From: Nocardia pneumoniae NBRC 100136
GTDB taxonomy: Bacteria; Actinomycetota; Actinomycetes; Mycobacteriales; Mycobacteriaceae
Assembly: GCF_000308755.1 (NCBI RefSeq)
Contig: NZ_BAGF01000016.1
Location: forward strand, 62,001 to 126,000
Direction of reading: 5' to 3'
Length of the DNA: 64,000 bases
This document shows positions 56,426 to 64,000 of the stretch, piece after piece. The notes under the pieces are model-generated. The model did no database searches. It worked only from the letters and a program-made list of their open reading frames with translations, and had not been told where the DNA came from. A program made the position numbers and the translations under genes. Position 1 is the stretch's first letter; every line of letters starts with the position of its first letter.

Positions 56426-57007
56426 ATGACGATCCAGGCGCCGGACCACCTGCCGCATGAGATGACCGAGGAGCAGTACCGTCAGCTGCCCGAGGGTGTC
56501 GCGCGCGAGATCGAGGTCGTGCACGGGCACGTGATCGTCTGCGAATCGCCGGTGCCCGAGCATAATCGCGTGGCACGCCGCTTGGCTGGCTCGATCGAGG
56601 AGTTGCCGAGCACTGAACCGTGCATCCGAGTCGAGACCGATATAGACGTGGTGCTCTGGCGGGTACCGAAGTTCACCTTTCGGAGACCGGATGTGACTGT
56701 GTATCGCTGCTTGCCTGAGCGCGGAGCGAAGCCGGAGGCTAGTGATGCGCTGATCGTCGTGGAGGTGTCTTCGCCGTCCACTGCCGCCGAAGATCTGCTG
56801 GACAAAAAGGCTCAGTACGCCCGCGCAGGTATTCCGCTCTACCTGGTTGTCGTTCTCGACACCAAGTTCGATATCGAAGAGGTGCGGGAATTCCGGCTCG
56901 ACGCCCACGCCGCCGAATACCGCCTGCACCGGCTGCACCGCGACGGGTTCGTCCGTTTGGAGCATGTGGTGCTCGGGGATATCAGTTTCGCCGACTTGGT
57001 CCGCTAG
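56426..57007 (+). CDS. Uma2-family (DUF820) PD-(D/E)xK nuclease-like protein
   Basis: A 193-residue protein with the Uma2 pattern: MTEEQYRQLPEGVAREIEVVHGHVIVCESP, RRPDVTVYRC (catalytic Asp), LIVVEVSSPSTAAEDLLDKKAQYARAGIPLYLVV (catalytic Glu and Lys), so the active site is complete. Uma2 proteins are widespread in Actinobacteria and Cyanobacteria with mostly unknown roles. It converges with a second Uma2 gene 16 bp away on the other strand. Confidence 0.85.
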   Translation: MTIQAPDHLPHEMTEEQYRQLPEGVAREIEVVHGHVIVCESPVPEHNRVARRLAGSIEELPSTEPCIRVETDIDVVLWRVPKFTFRRPDVTVYRCLPERGAKPEASDALIVVEVSSPSTAAEDLLDKKAQYARAGIPLYLVVVLDTKFDIEEVREFRLDAHAAEYRLHRLHRDGFVRLEHVVLGDISFADLVR

Positions 57008-57023
57008 CCGTCGGCTCGATCAC

Positions 57024-57677
57024 TCAGAATTCGAGGTCCGACCAGGGGATGTGGATCGGGAACGGGAAGTCGATGGTGATGGCGTCGGAATCCTTCGGGG
57101 ACCACTCGCCGGTCATCAGGTAGTTGGCCGGGCGCAGTGGGTGCACGCCGGAAGGAAGCTTGCCGTGGGTGGTCTCCAGTGCGAAAGCGCGGACCACCGC
57201 GATGGCGCTCGCCGCGCGCTCTAGCGTCACCTCCCAGTACCAGGGGATGCCCGCCTTGGCGTAGCGTGCCTGCTTGTCGTACATGTCGGTCTGAGTGTTC
57301 GACGGGGAAAGAACCTCGCCGACCAGAAGTACATCAGCTGCACGAACATCTTGGTACGGCTTCGGAAGGCAGCGGTGTACCAGGAAGCCCGGTGTCACGA
57401 AATCGGACTTTCCGGATGATCCGAAGAATATGTTTGTCTCGGTGTGGACGCGCCAGCACTGCTTCGGGTCCGCGGCCATCTCCTCGCGCGCGCATCGGCG
57501 GAGTCCGCTCCAGAGGAGGTTGGTGAACTCTTGATGTTCGGCAGGCCCGCGTCGTAGCCAGACAACGCGCCCCTCCCACAGTTCGATCTGCCCCGCGATC
57601 TCCTCGGGCAGCTGCTCGAGCTCCTCCCAGGTCATGTACTCGGGGAGGTCGGGTCGTTCGATGCCTGGACTCGACAT
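57024..57677 (-). CDS. Uma2-family (DUF820) protein lacking the usual catalytic Asp
   Basis: A 217-residue Uma2 homologue: MTWEELEQLPEEIAGQIELWEGRVVWLRRGPAEHQ, then KSDFVTPGFLVHRCLPKPYQDVRAADVLLVGEVLSPSNTQTDMYDKQARYAKAGIPWYWEV. The position that reads RPD in its neighbour reads TPG here, so the first metal-binding Asp is replaced by Gly while the Glu (GEVLSPSN) and Lys (YDKQARY) remain. It may be inactive as a nuclease. It starts 80 bp before the rpsH promoter on the opposite strand. Confidence 0.83.
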   Translation of the reverse strand: MSSPGIERPDLPEYMTWEELEQLPEEIAGQIELWEGRVVWLRRGPAEHQEFTNLLWSGLRRCAREEMAADPKQCWRVHTETNIFFGSSGKSDFVTPGFLVHRCLPKPYQDVRAADVLLVGEVLSPSNTQTDMYDKQARYAKAGIPWYWEVTLERAASAIAVVRAFALETTHGKLPSGVHPLRPANYLMTGEWSPKDSDAITIDFPFPIHIPWSDLEF

Positions 57678-57756
57678 GGTCCCATGCTAGCCGGGCGGCG
57701 GGCTGTTTCTGCTGGTCATCAGCCAGGCGCGAAGACGTCCCCGCTGGACCCCGATT

Positions 57757-57784
57757 TTGTCCTGATGACGCCCTTGCCTACACT
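57757..57784 (+). promoter_or_regulatory. Promoter of the rpsH-rplO half of the spc operon
   Basis: -35 TTGTCC (57757-57762), 16-bp spacer, -10 TACACT (57779-57784). The core TACACTAGAGCGGTTGCCTG differs at one position from the one upstream of rplN. A leader of about 170 nt precedes rpsH, the same length as the rplN leader. Confidence 0.7.
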
Positions 57785-57961
57785 AGAGCGGTTGCCTGGG
57801 CACCTCCATGCCTGCATGCGTGCGCTCGGGCGATACATACCTTATCCGGTCGGCAAGTGCAGGCCGGACCATCCGAATTGTCGTAGGCCCACCGCTGACC
57901 TGCCCAAACGCATGTCGGCGCTGTATGGGAACCGCGGCGAGAAAGGTGTCTAGGTCGAACC

Positions 57962-58360
57962 ATGACCATGACTGATCCGATCGCAGACTTTCTGACACGT
58001 CTGCGCAACGCCAACTCGGCGTACCACGATCAGGTGAAGGCTCCGCACTCGAAGCTCAAGGCGAACATCGCCGAGATCCTCAAGCGCGAGGGCTACATCG
58101 CCGACTACCGGACCGAGGACGCGGCCGTGGGCAAGACCCTCGTCGTCGACCTCAAGTACGGCCCCAGCCGCGAGCGCAGCCTCGCCGGCGTGCGCCGTGT
58201 CTCCAAGCCCGGTCTGCGCGTGTACGCGAAATCCACCAACCTGCCCAAGGTGCTCGGCGGCCTCGGCGTGGCGATCATCTCCACGTCCTCCGGCCTGCTG
58301 ACCGACAAGCAGGCGGCTCAGCAGGGCGTGGGCGGCGAAGTCCTCGCTTACGTCTGGTAA
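57962..58360 (+). CDS. rpsH: 30S ribosomal protein S8
   Basis: A 132-residue S8: [45 protein letters not shown] through the C-terminal [26 protein letters not shown]. It binds the central domain of 16S rRNA and in E. coli S8 represses the spc operon by binding its mRNA. Here it is the first gene of the second half, behind its own promoter. Confidence 0.97.
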   Translation: MTMTDPIADFLTRLRNANSAYHDQVKAPHSKLKANIAEILKREGYIADYRTEDAAVGKTLVVDLKYGPSRERSLAGVRRVSKPGLRVYAKSTNLPKVLGGLGVAIISTSSGLLTDKQAAQQGVGGEVLAYVW

Positions 58361-58374
58361 GGGAGGTCAGGACT

Positions 58375-58911
58375 ATGTCGCGTATTGGTAAGAAGCCCAT
58401 CGCCATCCCGGCCGGTGTCGATGTCACCATCGACGGCCAAGACGTGTCGGTGAAGGGGCCCAAGGGCACCCTGTCGCTGACCGTCGCCGAGCCGATCACC
58501 ATCGCCAAGGAAGACGGCCAGCTCCAGGTCGCCCGTCCGGACGACGAGCGCCGCAGCCGCGCGCTGCACGGCCTGACCCGCACCCTCGTGTCGAACATGA
58601 TCGTCGGTGTGACCCAGGGCTACGAGAAGAAGATGGAAATCTTCGGCGTCGGTTACCGTGTCGCGCTGAAGGGCCAGAACCTCGAGTTCGCCCTCGGCTA
58701 CAGCCACCCGGTGCCGATCGAGGCGCCCGAGGGCATCACGTTCGCGGTGGAATCGCCCACCAAGTTCTCGGTGTCCGGAATCGACAAGCAGAAGGTCGGC
58801 CAGATTTCGGCGGTCATCCACGGCCTGCGCAAGCCCGACCCGTACAAGGGCAAGGGCATCCGCTACGCCGGCGAGGTCGTTCGCCGCAAGGTCGGAAAGA
58901 CGGGTAAGTGA
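58375..58911 (+). CDS. rplF: 50S ribosomal protein L6
   Basis: A 178-residue L6, complete with both domains ([30 protein letters not shown] ... [27 protein letters not shown]). GGGAGG lies upstream of the ATG. Confidence 0.97.
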   Translation: MSRIGKKPIAIPAGVDVTIDGQDVSVKGPKGTLSLTVAEPITIAKEDGQLQVARPDDERRSRALHGLTRTLVSNMIVGVTQGYEKKMEIFGVGYRVALKGQNLEFALGYSHPVPIEAPEGITFAVESPTKFSVSGIDKQKVGQISAVIHGLRKPDPYKGKGIRYAGEVVRRKVGKTGK

Positions 58912-58913
58912 TC

Positions 58914-59321
58914 ATGGCGCAAACCGCAAACCAGAAGGCCAAGCGCGTCCCCCTCGGCAAGGACGTGTCGACCCAGCGCCGCCTGTCCAGGGCGCGCCGT
59001 CACTTCCGCCTGCGCAAGAAGGTCGTGGGCACCCCCGAGCGTCCGCGCCTGGTGGTCAACCGCTCCTCGCGGCACCTGCACGCACAGCTGGTGGACGACT
59101 CGGTCGGCAAGACCATCGCCGCCGCCTCCACCATCGAGCCCGATGTGCGCGCGGTGGACGGCGACAAGTCGGCCAAGAGCAAGCGGGTCGGCGAGCTGCT
59201 CGCCGAGCGTGCCAAGGCCGCCGGTGTCGAGGCCGTCGTGTTCGACCGTGGTGGCCACGACTACCACGGCCGGATCGCCGCACTGGCCGACGCCGCTCGC
59301 GAAGGTGGGTTGAAATTCTGA
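58914..59321 (+). CDS. rplR: 50S ribosomal protein L18
   Basis: A 135-residue L18 that binds 5S r[49 protein letters not shown] ... [31 protein letters not shown] 58914 is preferred over an overlapping GTG at 58908 because MAQTANQK is the usual actinobacterial start. Confidence 0.96.
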   Translation: MAQTANQKAKRVPLGKDVSTQRRLSRARRHFRLRKKVVGTPERPRLVVNRSSRHLHAQLVDDSVGKTIAAASTIEPDVRAVDGDKSAKSKRVGELLAERAKAAGVEAVVFDRGGHDYHGRIAALADAAREGGLKF

Positions 59322-59355
59322 TGATCGTGACCAACAAGAACGGAAGGAACGTCTG

Positions 59356-60015
59356 ATGCCGGGACGTCAGAGGCGTGACGGCGGAAGCGGACCCGCCGGA
59401 CAGAATGGCAGTGCCCCCGAGGGCGGCCGCGGCGATCGTCGCGGTGGCGGCGACCGTCGTGGTGGCGGTGACCGCCGCGAGAGTGCCGCCGAGAAGAACC
59501 AGCTCGAGCGGGTCGTCGCGATCAACCGCGTCTCCAAGGTCGTGAAGGGTGGTCGGCGCTTCAGCTTCACCGCCCTGGTGATCGTCGGTGACGGCAACGG
59601 TCTGGTCGGCGTCGGCTACGGCAAGGCCAAGGAAGTTCCCGCGGCCATCCAGAAGGGTGTCGAGGAGGCTCGCAAGAACTTCTTCCGCGTCCCGATGATC
59701 GGCTCCACCATCACCCACCCGGTTCAGGGTGAGGCGGCCGCCGGTGTGGTCATGCTGCGTCCGGCCTCGCCGGGTACCGGTGTGATCGCCGGTGGCGCGG
59801 CTCGTGCCGTGCTGGAATGCGCCGGTATCCATGACATTCTGGCGAAGTCGCTCGGCAGCGACAACGCCATCAACGTCGTGCACGCGACTGTCACTGCCCT
59901 CAAGCAGCTGCAGCGTCCGGAAGAGGTCGCGGCTCGCCGTGGCCTGCCGCTCGAGGACGTCGCTCCTGCCGGCATGCTGCGTGCGCGCGCTCAGGCTGCC
60001 GGAGGTGTCAAGTAA
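59356..60015 (+). CDS. rpsE: 30S ribosomal protein S5
   Basis: A 219-residue S5. A disordered N-terminal extension of ~45 residues carries tandem RGGGDRR units before the conserved part ([54 protein letters not shown]). Actinobacterial S5 often has such an extension. Its stop overlaps the rpmD start by one base (TAATG). Confidence 0.97.
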   Translation: MPGRQRRDGGSGPAGQNGSAPEGGRGDRRGGGDRRGGGDRRESAAEKNQLERVVAINRVSKVVKGGRRFSFTALVIVGDGNGLVGVGYGKAKEVPAAIQKGVEEARKNFFRVPMIGSTITHPVQGEAAAGVVMLRPASPGTGVIAGGAARAVLECAGIHDILAKSLGSDNAINVVHATVTALKQLQRPEEVAARRGLPLEDVAPAGMLRARAQAAGGVK

Positions 60016-60194
60016 TGGCAGATCTCAAGGTGACCCAGATCAAGAGTTCGATCGGCGCCAAGAAGAATCAGCGGGACAGTCTGCGGACGCTCGGTCTGCG
60101 TGGTATTCGCAAGACCGTCGTCCGCGAGGACAACGCCCAGAACCGTGGGCTGATCAACGTCGTGCGCCACCTCGTGACCGTTGAGGAGGTCTGA
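60015..60194 (+). CDS. rpmD: 50S ribosomal protein L30
   Basis: A 59-residue L30: [59 protein letters not shown]. The ATG overlaps the rpsE stop as TAATG, and rplO starts 1 nt after its stop. Confidence 0.97.
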   Translation: MADLKVTQIKSSIGAKKNQRDSLRTLGLRGIRKTVVREDNAQNRGLINVVRHLVTVEEV

Positions 60195-60195
60195 C

Positions 60196-60639
60196 ATGAC
60201 CATCAAGTTGCATCACCTGCGTCCGGCTCCCGGCGCCAAGACCGAGAAGATCCGAGTGGGTCGCGGTGAGGGCTCCAAGGGCAAGACCGCGGGCCGTGGT
60301 ACCAAGGGCACCAAGGCGCGCAAGAACGTGCCTGCCGCCTTCGAGGGTGGGCAGATGCCGATTCACATGCGGCTGCCCAAGCTCAAGGGCTTCACGAACC
60401 CGTTCCGCACGGAATACCAGGTCGTGAACGTCGGCGCCATCGCCAAGCTGTTCCCCGAGGGCGGCGAGGTCGGCAAGGCCGAGCTCGTTGCCGCCGGCGC
60501 GGTTCGGAAGAACCGGCTGGTCAAGGTCCTCGGCGACGGTGAGATCGGCGTCGCGGTCCAGGTCACCGTGGACAAGGTCACCGGCTCGGCGAAGGAGAAG
60601 ATCACCGCCGCCGGTGGCACCGTCACCGAGCTGGGCTGA
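60196..60639 (+). CDS. rplO: 50S ribosomal protein L15
   Basis: A 147-residue L15: [41 protein letters not shown] ... [25 protein letters not shown] at the end of rpmD serves as its ribosome-binding site. It is the last gene of the ribosomal block; a perfect terminator follows before secY. Confidence 0.97.
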   Translation: MTIKLHHLRPAPGAKTEKIRVGRGEGSKGKTAGRGTKGTKARKNVPAAFEGGQMPIHMRLPKLKGFTNPFRTEYQVVNVGAIAKLFPEGGEVGKAELVAAGAVRKNRLVKVLGDGEIGVAVQVTVDKVTGSAKEKITAAGGTVTELG

Positions 60640-60654
60640 CGGTACTCTGCAAGT

Positions 60655-60692
60655 AGTGGCACCGGACGAGTGAAGGCTCGTCCGGTGCCACT
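60655..60692 (+). terminator. Terminator after rplO
   Basis: A perfect 16-bp stem (AGTGGCACCGGACGAG / CTCGTCCGGTGCCACT) with a 6-nt loop, followed by GTTAGAGTTC. It separates ribosomal transcription from secY-adk-map, whose own promoter must lie in 60693-60817. Confidence 0.9.
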
Positions 60693-60817
60693 GTTAGAGT
60701 TCAATTGTTGTCTGCCAAGCCTCGTCATGGTTTTTCGGCGTCCCTCCTATGACCAGCAGGGACTGATATAGCTGAACAACCCATGTCATGACCATGTCGT
60801 TCGCGCCAGGAGGATCA

Positions 60818-62140
60818 GTGCTTTCCGCCTTCGTATCGGCCTTCCGGACTCCGGACTTACGGCGGAAGATTCTCTTCACGCTGGGGTTGGTCGCGTTGTA
60901 CCGCGCCGGTGCGTCGCTGCCCTCCCCCGGCGTCGACTACAAGGCGGTCCAGGAGTGCATCGACCTGGTCTCCGGTGGTGAATCCGCCGGCATCTACCAG
61001 CTGATCAACCTCTTCTCCGGTGGTGCGCTGCTGCAGCTGTCGGTCTTCGCGATCGGCATCATGCCCTACATCACCGCGAGCATCATCATCCAGCTGCTCA
61101 CCGTCGTCATCCCGCGGTTCGAGGAACTGCGCAAGGAAGGCCAGGCAGGCCAGAACAAGATGACGCAGTACACCCGGTACCTGTCGATCGCGCTGGCGAT
61201 CCTGCAGGCAACGGGTCTGGTCGCGCTGGCGGCCCGCGGGCAGCTGCTGCAAGGCTGCCAAAAGGACATCCTCGCCGACACCAGCATCTTCGGCATGATC
61301 ATCATCGTGCTCGTGATGACCGCGGGTGCGGCGCTGGTGATGTGGTTCGGCGAGCAGATCACCGAGCGCGGCATCGGCAACGGTATGTCGCTGCTGATCT
61401 TCGCGGGTATCGCCGCCCGCATCCCGACCGAGGGCAAGGCCATCCTGGACAGCCGGGGCGGCCTGGTGTTCGGCCTGGTGTGTGTCGCCGCGCTGGCGAT
61501 CGTCACCGCCGTGATCTTCGTCGAGCAGGGCCAGCGCAGGATCCCGGTCCAGTACGCCAAGCGCGTGGTCGGCCGGAAGATGTACGGCGGCTCCTCGACC
61601 TACCTGCCGTTGAAGGTGAACCAGGCGGGCGTCATCCCGGTCATCTTCGCGTCGTCGCTGCTGTATCTGCCCAACCTGGTGGCGCAGCTGACCTCGTCGC
61701 AGAACGACCCGAATCCGAGCTGGTGGCAGGAGATCATCCAGAAATACCTGGTGAATCCGGGCAACCCGGTCTATATCGCGATCTACTTCAGTCTGATCGT
61801 GTTCTTCACCTACTTCTACGTCGCGATCACCTTCAACCCGGAGGAGCGCGCCGACGAGATGAAGAAGTTCGGCGGCTTCATCCCGGGCTATCGCCCCGGC
61901 AAGCCGACGGCCGACTATCTCAACTTCGTCCTGAGCCGTATCACGCTCCCCGGCTCGATCTATCTCGGTCTGGTGGCTGTGCTGCCGAACGTGTTCCTCG
62001 ATATCGGTGCTTCCGGTGGCGTCCAGAACCTCCCGTTCGGCGGTACCGCGGTGCTGATCATGGTGAGCGTCGGTTTGGACACCGTGAAGCAGATCGAGAG
62101 CCAGCTGATGAATCGAAATTACGAAGGGTTCCTCAAGTGA
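60818..62140 (+). CDS. secY: Preprotein translocase subunit SecY
   Basis: A 440-residue, ten-segment channel protein of the Sec translocon: [73 protein letters not shown], and [23 protein letters not shown] 60818 with AGGAGG 4-5 nt upstream is preferred; the frame is open to an ATG at 60788. The stop overlaps the adk GTG by 4 bp. Confidence 0.96.
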   Translation: MLSAFVSAFRTPDLRRKILFTLGLVALYRAGASLPSPGVDYKAVQECIDLVSGGESAGIYQLINLFSGGALLQLSVFAIGIMPYITASIIIQLLTVVIPRFEELRKEGQAGQNKMTQYTRYLSIALAILQATGLVALAARGQLLQGCQKDILADTSIFGMIIIVLVMTAGAALVMWFGEQITERGIGNGMSLLIFAGIAARIPTEGKAILDSRGGLVFGLVCVAALAIVTAVIFVEQGQRRIPVQYAKRVVGRKMYGGSSTYLPLKVNQAGVIPVIFASSLLYLPNLVAQLTSSQNDPNPSWWQEIIQKYLVNPGNPVYIAIYFSLIVFFTYFYVAITFNPEERADEMKKFGGFIPGYRPGKPTADYLNFVLSRITLPGSIYLGLVAVLPNVFLDIGASGGVQNLPFGGTAVLIMVSVGLDTVKQIESQLMNRNYEGFLK

Positions 62141-62682
62141 GAGTTGTACTGCTCGGTCCGCCGGGCGCCGGTAAAGGCACCCAGGCTGTCCTGCTGTCGG
62201 AGAAGCTGGGCGTTCCGCACATCTCCACCGGGGACCTGTTCCGCGCGAATATCAGCCAGCAGACGCCGCTGGGTCGGGAAGCACAGAAGTACATGGACGC
62301 GGGCGATCTGGTGCCCAGCGACGTGACCAACCGGATGGTCGAGGCGCGGGTCAACGAGCCCGACGCCGCCAACGGTTTCGTGCTCGACGGCTACCCCCGC
62401 ACGGTGGACCAGGCCGACGCGCTGGAGAAGATCCTCAAGGACATGGACACCAAGCTCGACGCGGTGCTGTGCTTCGTCGTACCGGAGGACACGGTGGTGG
62501 AGCGGATGCTCGCCCGCGGCCGCGCCGACGACAACGAAGACGTGATCCGCAACCGGCTCCGGGTGTACCGCGAGGAGACCGAGCCGCTGCTGCAGCACTA
62601 CGACGGCCTGGTCGTCTCGGTGGACGGCGTCGGCGAGGTCGACGACGTCAACACGCGCGCACTGCGTGCGCTCGGCCACTGA
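62137..62682 (+). CDS. adk: Adenylate kinase
   Basis: A 181-residue short-type adenylate kinase without the Zn-binding LID insert. P-loop [15 protein letters not shown]-binding STGDLFR and [17 protein letters not shown]/Arg region [27 protein letters not shown]. The GTG start overlaps the secY stop (GTGA), so the two are coupled. Confidence 0.96.
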   Translation: MRVVLLGPPGAGKGTQAVLLSEKLGVPHISTGDLFRANISQQTPLGREAQKYMDAGDLVPSDVTNRMVEARVNEPDAANGFVLDGYPRTVDQADALEKILKDMDTKLDAVLCFVVPEDTVVERMLARGRADDNEDVIRNRLRVYREETEPLLQHYDGLVVSVDGVGEVDDVNTRALRALGH

Positions 62683-62711
62683 TGCCGCTCACGATGGAGT
62701 ACTGAGGCCGC

Positions 62712-63509
62712 ATGGTCTTCCACCGCAAGAAGAAGGTCGTGCCGTTCCGGACGGCTGGTGAACTGGATGCCATGGCGGCCGCCGGCGCGATCGTCGGTCA
62801 GGCCCTAGTCGCCGTGCGCGCTGCCGCCAAGCCCGGGGTGTCCACCCTGGAACTGGACGAGGTCGCCGAGCAGGTGATCCGGGACGCGGGCGCGGTGCCC
62901 TCGTTCAAGGGCTACCACGGTTTTCCCGCGTCCATCTGCGCGTCGGTGAACGACCGCGTGGTGCACGGGATTCCGACGGGCGAGGAGATTCTCGCCGAAG
63001 GCGACCTGGTGTCCATCGACTGCGGGGCGATCCTCGACGGCTGGCACGGTGATTCGGCCTGGACCTTCGGCGTCGGCACGATCATCGAGGCCGACCGGTT
63101 GCTCAGCGAGGCGACCAGACTGTCGATGGAGGCCGGTATCGCGGCGATGCTGCCCGGTAACCGGCTGACCGACGTCTCGCACGCCATCGAACTGGGCACC
63201 CGCGCGGCCGAGAAGGAACACGGGCGGGCCTACGGCATCGTCGACGGTTACGGTGGGCACGCCATCGGCCGGGAAATGCACCTCGATCCCTTCCTCGCCA
63301 ACGAAGGCGAGCCCGGCAAGGGCCCGAAGCTGGTCGTCGGATCGGTTCTCGCGATCGAGCCGATGCTGACGCTCGGCACCACCCAGACCAAGGTGCTCGA
63401 CGACGACTGGACCGTGGTCACCGTGGACGGCAGTCGTGCGGCACATTGGGAGCACACTGTCGCCGTCACCGAGGACGGGCCGCGGATCCTGACTCCGCGT
63501 CCCGAGTAG
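62712..63509 (+). CDS. map: Methionine aminopeptidase type I
   Basis: A 265-residue MetAP that removes N-terminal Met from new proteins. Metal ligands: two Asp in [20 protein letters not shown], His in [12 protein letters not shown], Glu in [11 protein letters not shown] and Glu in [12 protein letters not shown]. The conserved secY-adk-map order is intact, with 29 bp after adk. Confidence 0.96.
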   Translation: MVFHRKKKVVPFRTAGELDAMAAAGAIVGQALVAVRAAAKPGVSTLELDEVAEQVIRDAGAVPSFKGYHGFPASICASVNDRVVHGIPTGEEILAEGDLVSIDCGAILDGWHGDSAWTFGVGTIIEADRLLSEATRLSMEAGIAAMLPGNRLTDVSHAIELGTRAAEKEHGRAYGIVDGYGGHAIGREMHLDPFLANEGEPGKGPKLVVGSVLAIEPMLTLGTTQTKVLDDDWTVVTVDGSRAAHWEHTVAVTEDGPRILTPRPE

Positions 63510-63963
63510 CTCCCGGCGAAGCCGGTCGGACGTCCCGATGCGGTGACGCTGCGCGGCGAGGATCCGAGCCGCACCGACGCCAGGCATCCTGGTCGATCTC
63601 GCCGCGTGCGCGGTCTCGGCACCATGCGCCGACCGCGGATCACCGGACGATACCCAGCTCGCGCTGGATCGGTGACGTCGTTCCTTGCACCCGCGTCCTG
63701 TGCGTCCGACCGAAGCGGTATGCCCGCGGCGGTGCCGGTGCGGGATGTGTTCCTCCTTCGTGCCGAACCTGTCCTGAACGATGCCGTCAGCGTATGGCCG
63801 GTCCGGCCAGGGGCACGTGAGTAGATCGCTACTCGAATCGGCTTGGCGCACCACGCGGTTCGAGTCGGTGCGGCCGGTGCGCCGGGCCGTTGGCAGCGGC
63901 GGAAACCGCTGTGGAGTGCGTATTTCGTATGCGTAGGTAGCGAGTCGGCCCATGACATGCGGA
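63510..63963. other. Intergenic stretch, no supported gene
   Basis: About 450 bp after map. Frames on both strands are Arg-rich shadows without family features or starts. The next gene to the right, probably convergent, lies outside the window. Confidence 0.55.
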
Positions 63964-63992
63964 CGGCGTCCCACCCTGTGGATGGGACGCCG
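63964..63992. terminator. Hairpin at the window end, probable terminator
   Basis: A 10-bp perfect stem (CGGCGTCCCA / TGGGACGCCG) with a 9-nt loop. It probably ends a transcript entering from the right, since map stops 450 bp earlier. Confidence 0.55.
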
Positions 63993-64000
63993 CCGCGGAG

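Noticed and set aside
62805..63974. 389-codon minus-strand frame across map and the window end
   Set aside because: Antisense to map, which has all metal ligands; the part beyond map lacks any recognisable domain.

Overview
The window is high-GC actinobacterial DNA, most probably from Nocardia or a close mycolic-acid-containing relative. The evidence is a mycobactin/nocobactin-type siderophore locus (nbt) with IdeR-type iron boxes, an actinobacterial order of ribosomal protein genes (spc operon, secY, adk, map), many GTG starts and ATGA/GTGA gene overlaps, and a tandem family of membrane proteins resembling the MAB_1171c family. No rRNA, tRNA, CRISPR array, transposase or phage gene was seen.

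Layout. 1-3344: acyl-CoA carboxylase pair (biotin-carboxylase subunit cut by the window start, and carboxyltransferase) divergent from a TetR regulator. 3353-6562: 3-hydroxyacid dehydrogenase plus MHS-type permease, divergent from a LysR regulator. 6608-16203: mixed accessory and housekeeping genes (TetR plus FAD monooxygenase, secreted protein, large repeat-bearing DUF2637-like protein, CPBP protease, RluA-type pseudouridine synthase, glycolipid-binding-type protein, split-barrel oxidoreductase).

16477-37751: iron and siderophore region. A siderophore-interacting reductase, nbtG (lysine N6-hydroxylase), a formyltransferase, nbtA (type II thioesterase), nbtB (KS), nbtC (AT-KR-ACP), nbtD (C-A-PCP-C-PCP) and nbtE (C-A-PCP-E) lie on or beside the assembly line. 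A siderophore-binding lipoprotein and a SagB-type FMN dehydrogenase form a convergent operon. Five IdeR-like boxes cover these transcription units. Salicylate synthase, salicylate-AMP ligase, the aryl-carrier/cyclization NRPS and MbtH are absent and must be encoded elsewhere. The formyltransferase points to an N-formyl-N-hydroxylysine siderophore (formobactin/amamistatin/brasilibactin type). The SagB-type enzyme is a good candidate for the oxazoline-to-oxazole oxidase that the known nbt genes do not supply.

37842-44903: three tandem paralogous membrane proteins, a SnoaL-like protein, an AbiEi/DUF559-like protein and a Tat/lipoprotein-type M13 metallopeptidase.

45068-63509: the spc ribosomal operon, split in two. 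rplN-rplX-rplE-rpsZ ends at a strong terminator. About 11 kb follows, carrying an acyl-CoA carboxylase beta subunit, a secreted protein, an AraC-P450 pair flanked by 80-bp direct repeats, an XRE regulator with a divergent cluster of overlapping small genes, an orphan ribbon-helix-helix protein and two Uma2-family proteins. The operon then resumes as rpsH-rplF-rplR-rpsE-rpmD-rplO, followed by secY-adk-map. The two halves start from promoters sharing a nearly identical core, so the second half appears to have its own ribosomal-type promoter.
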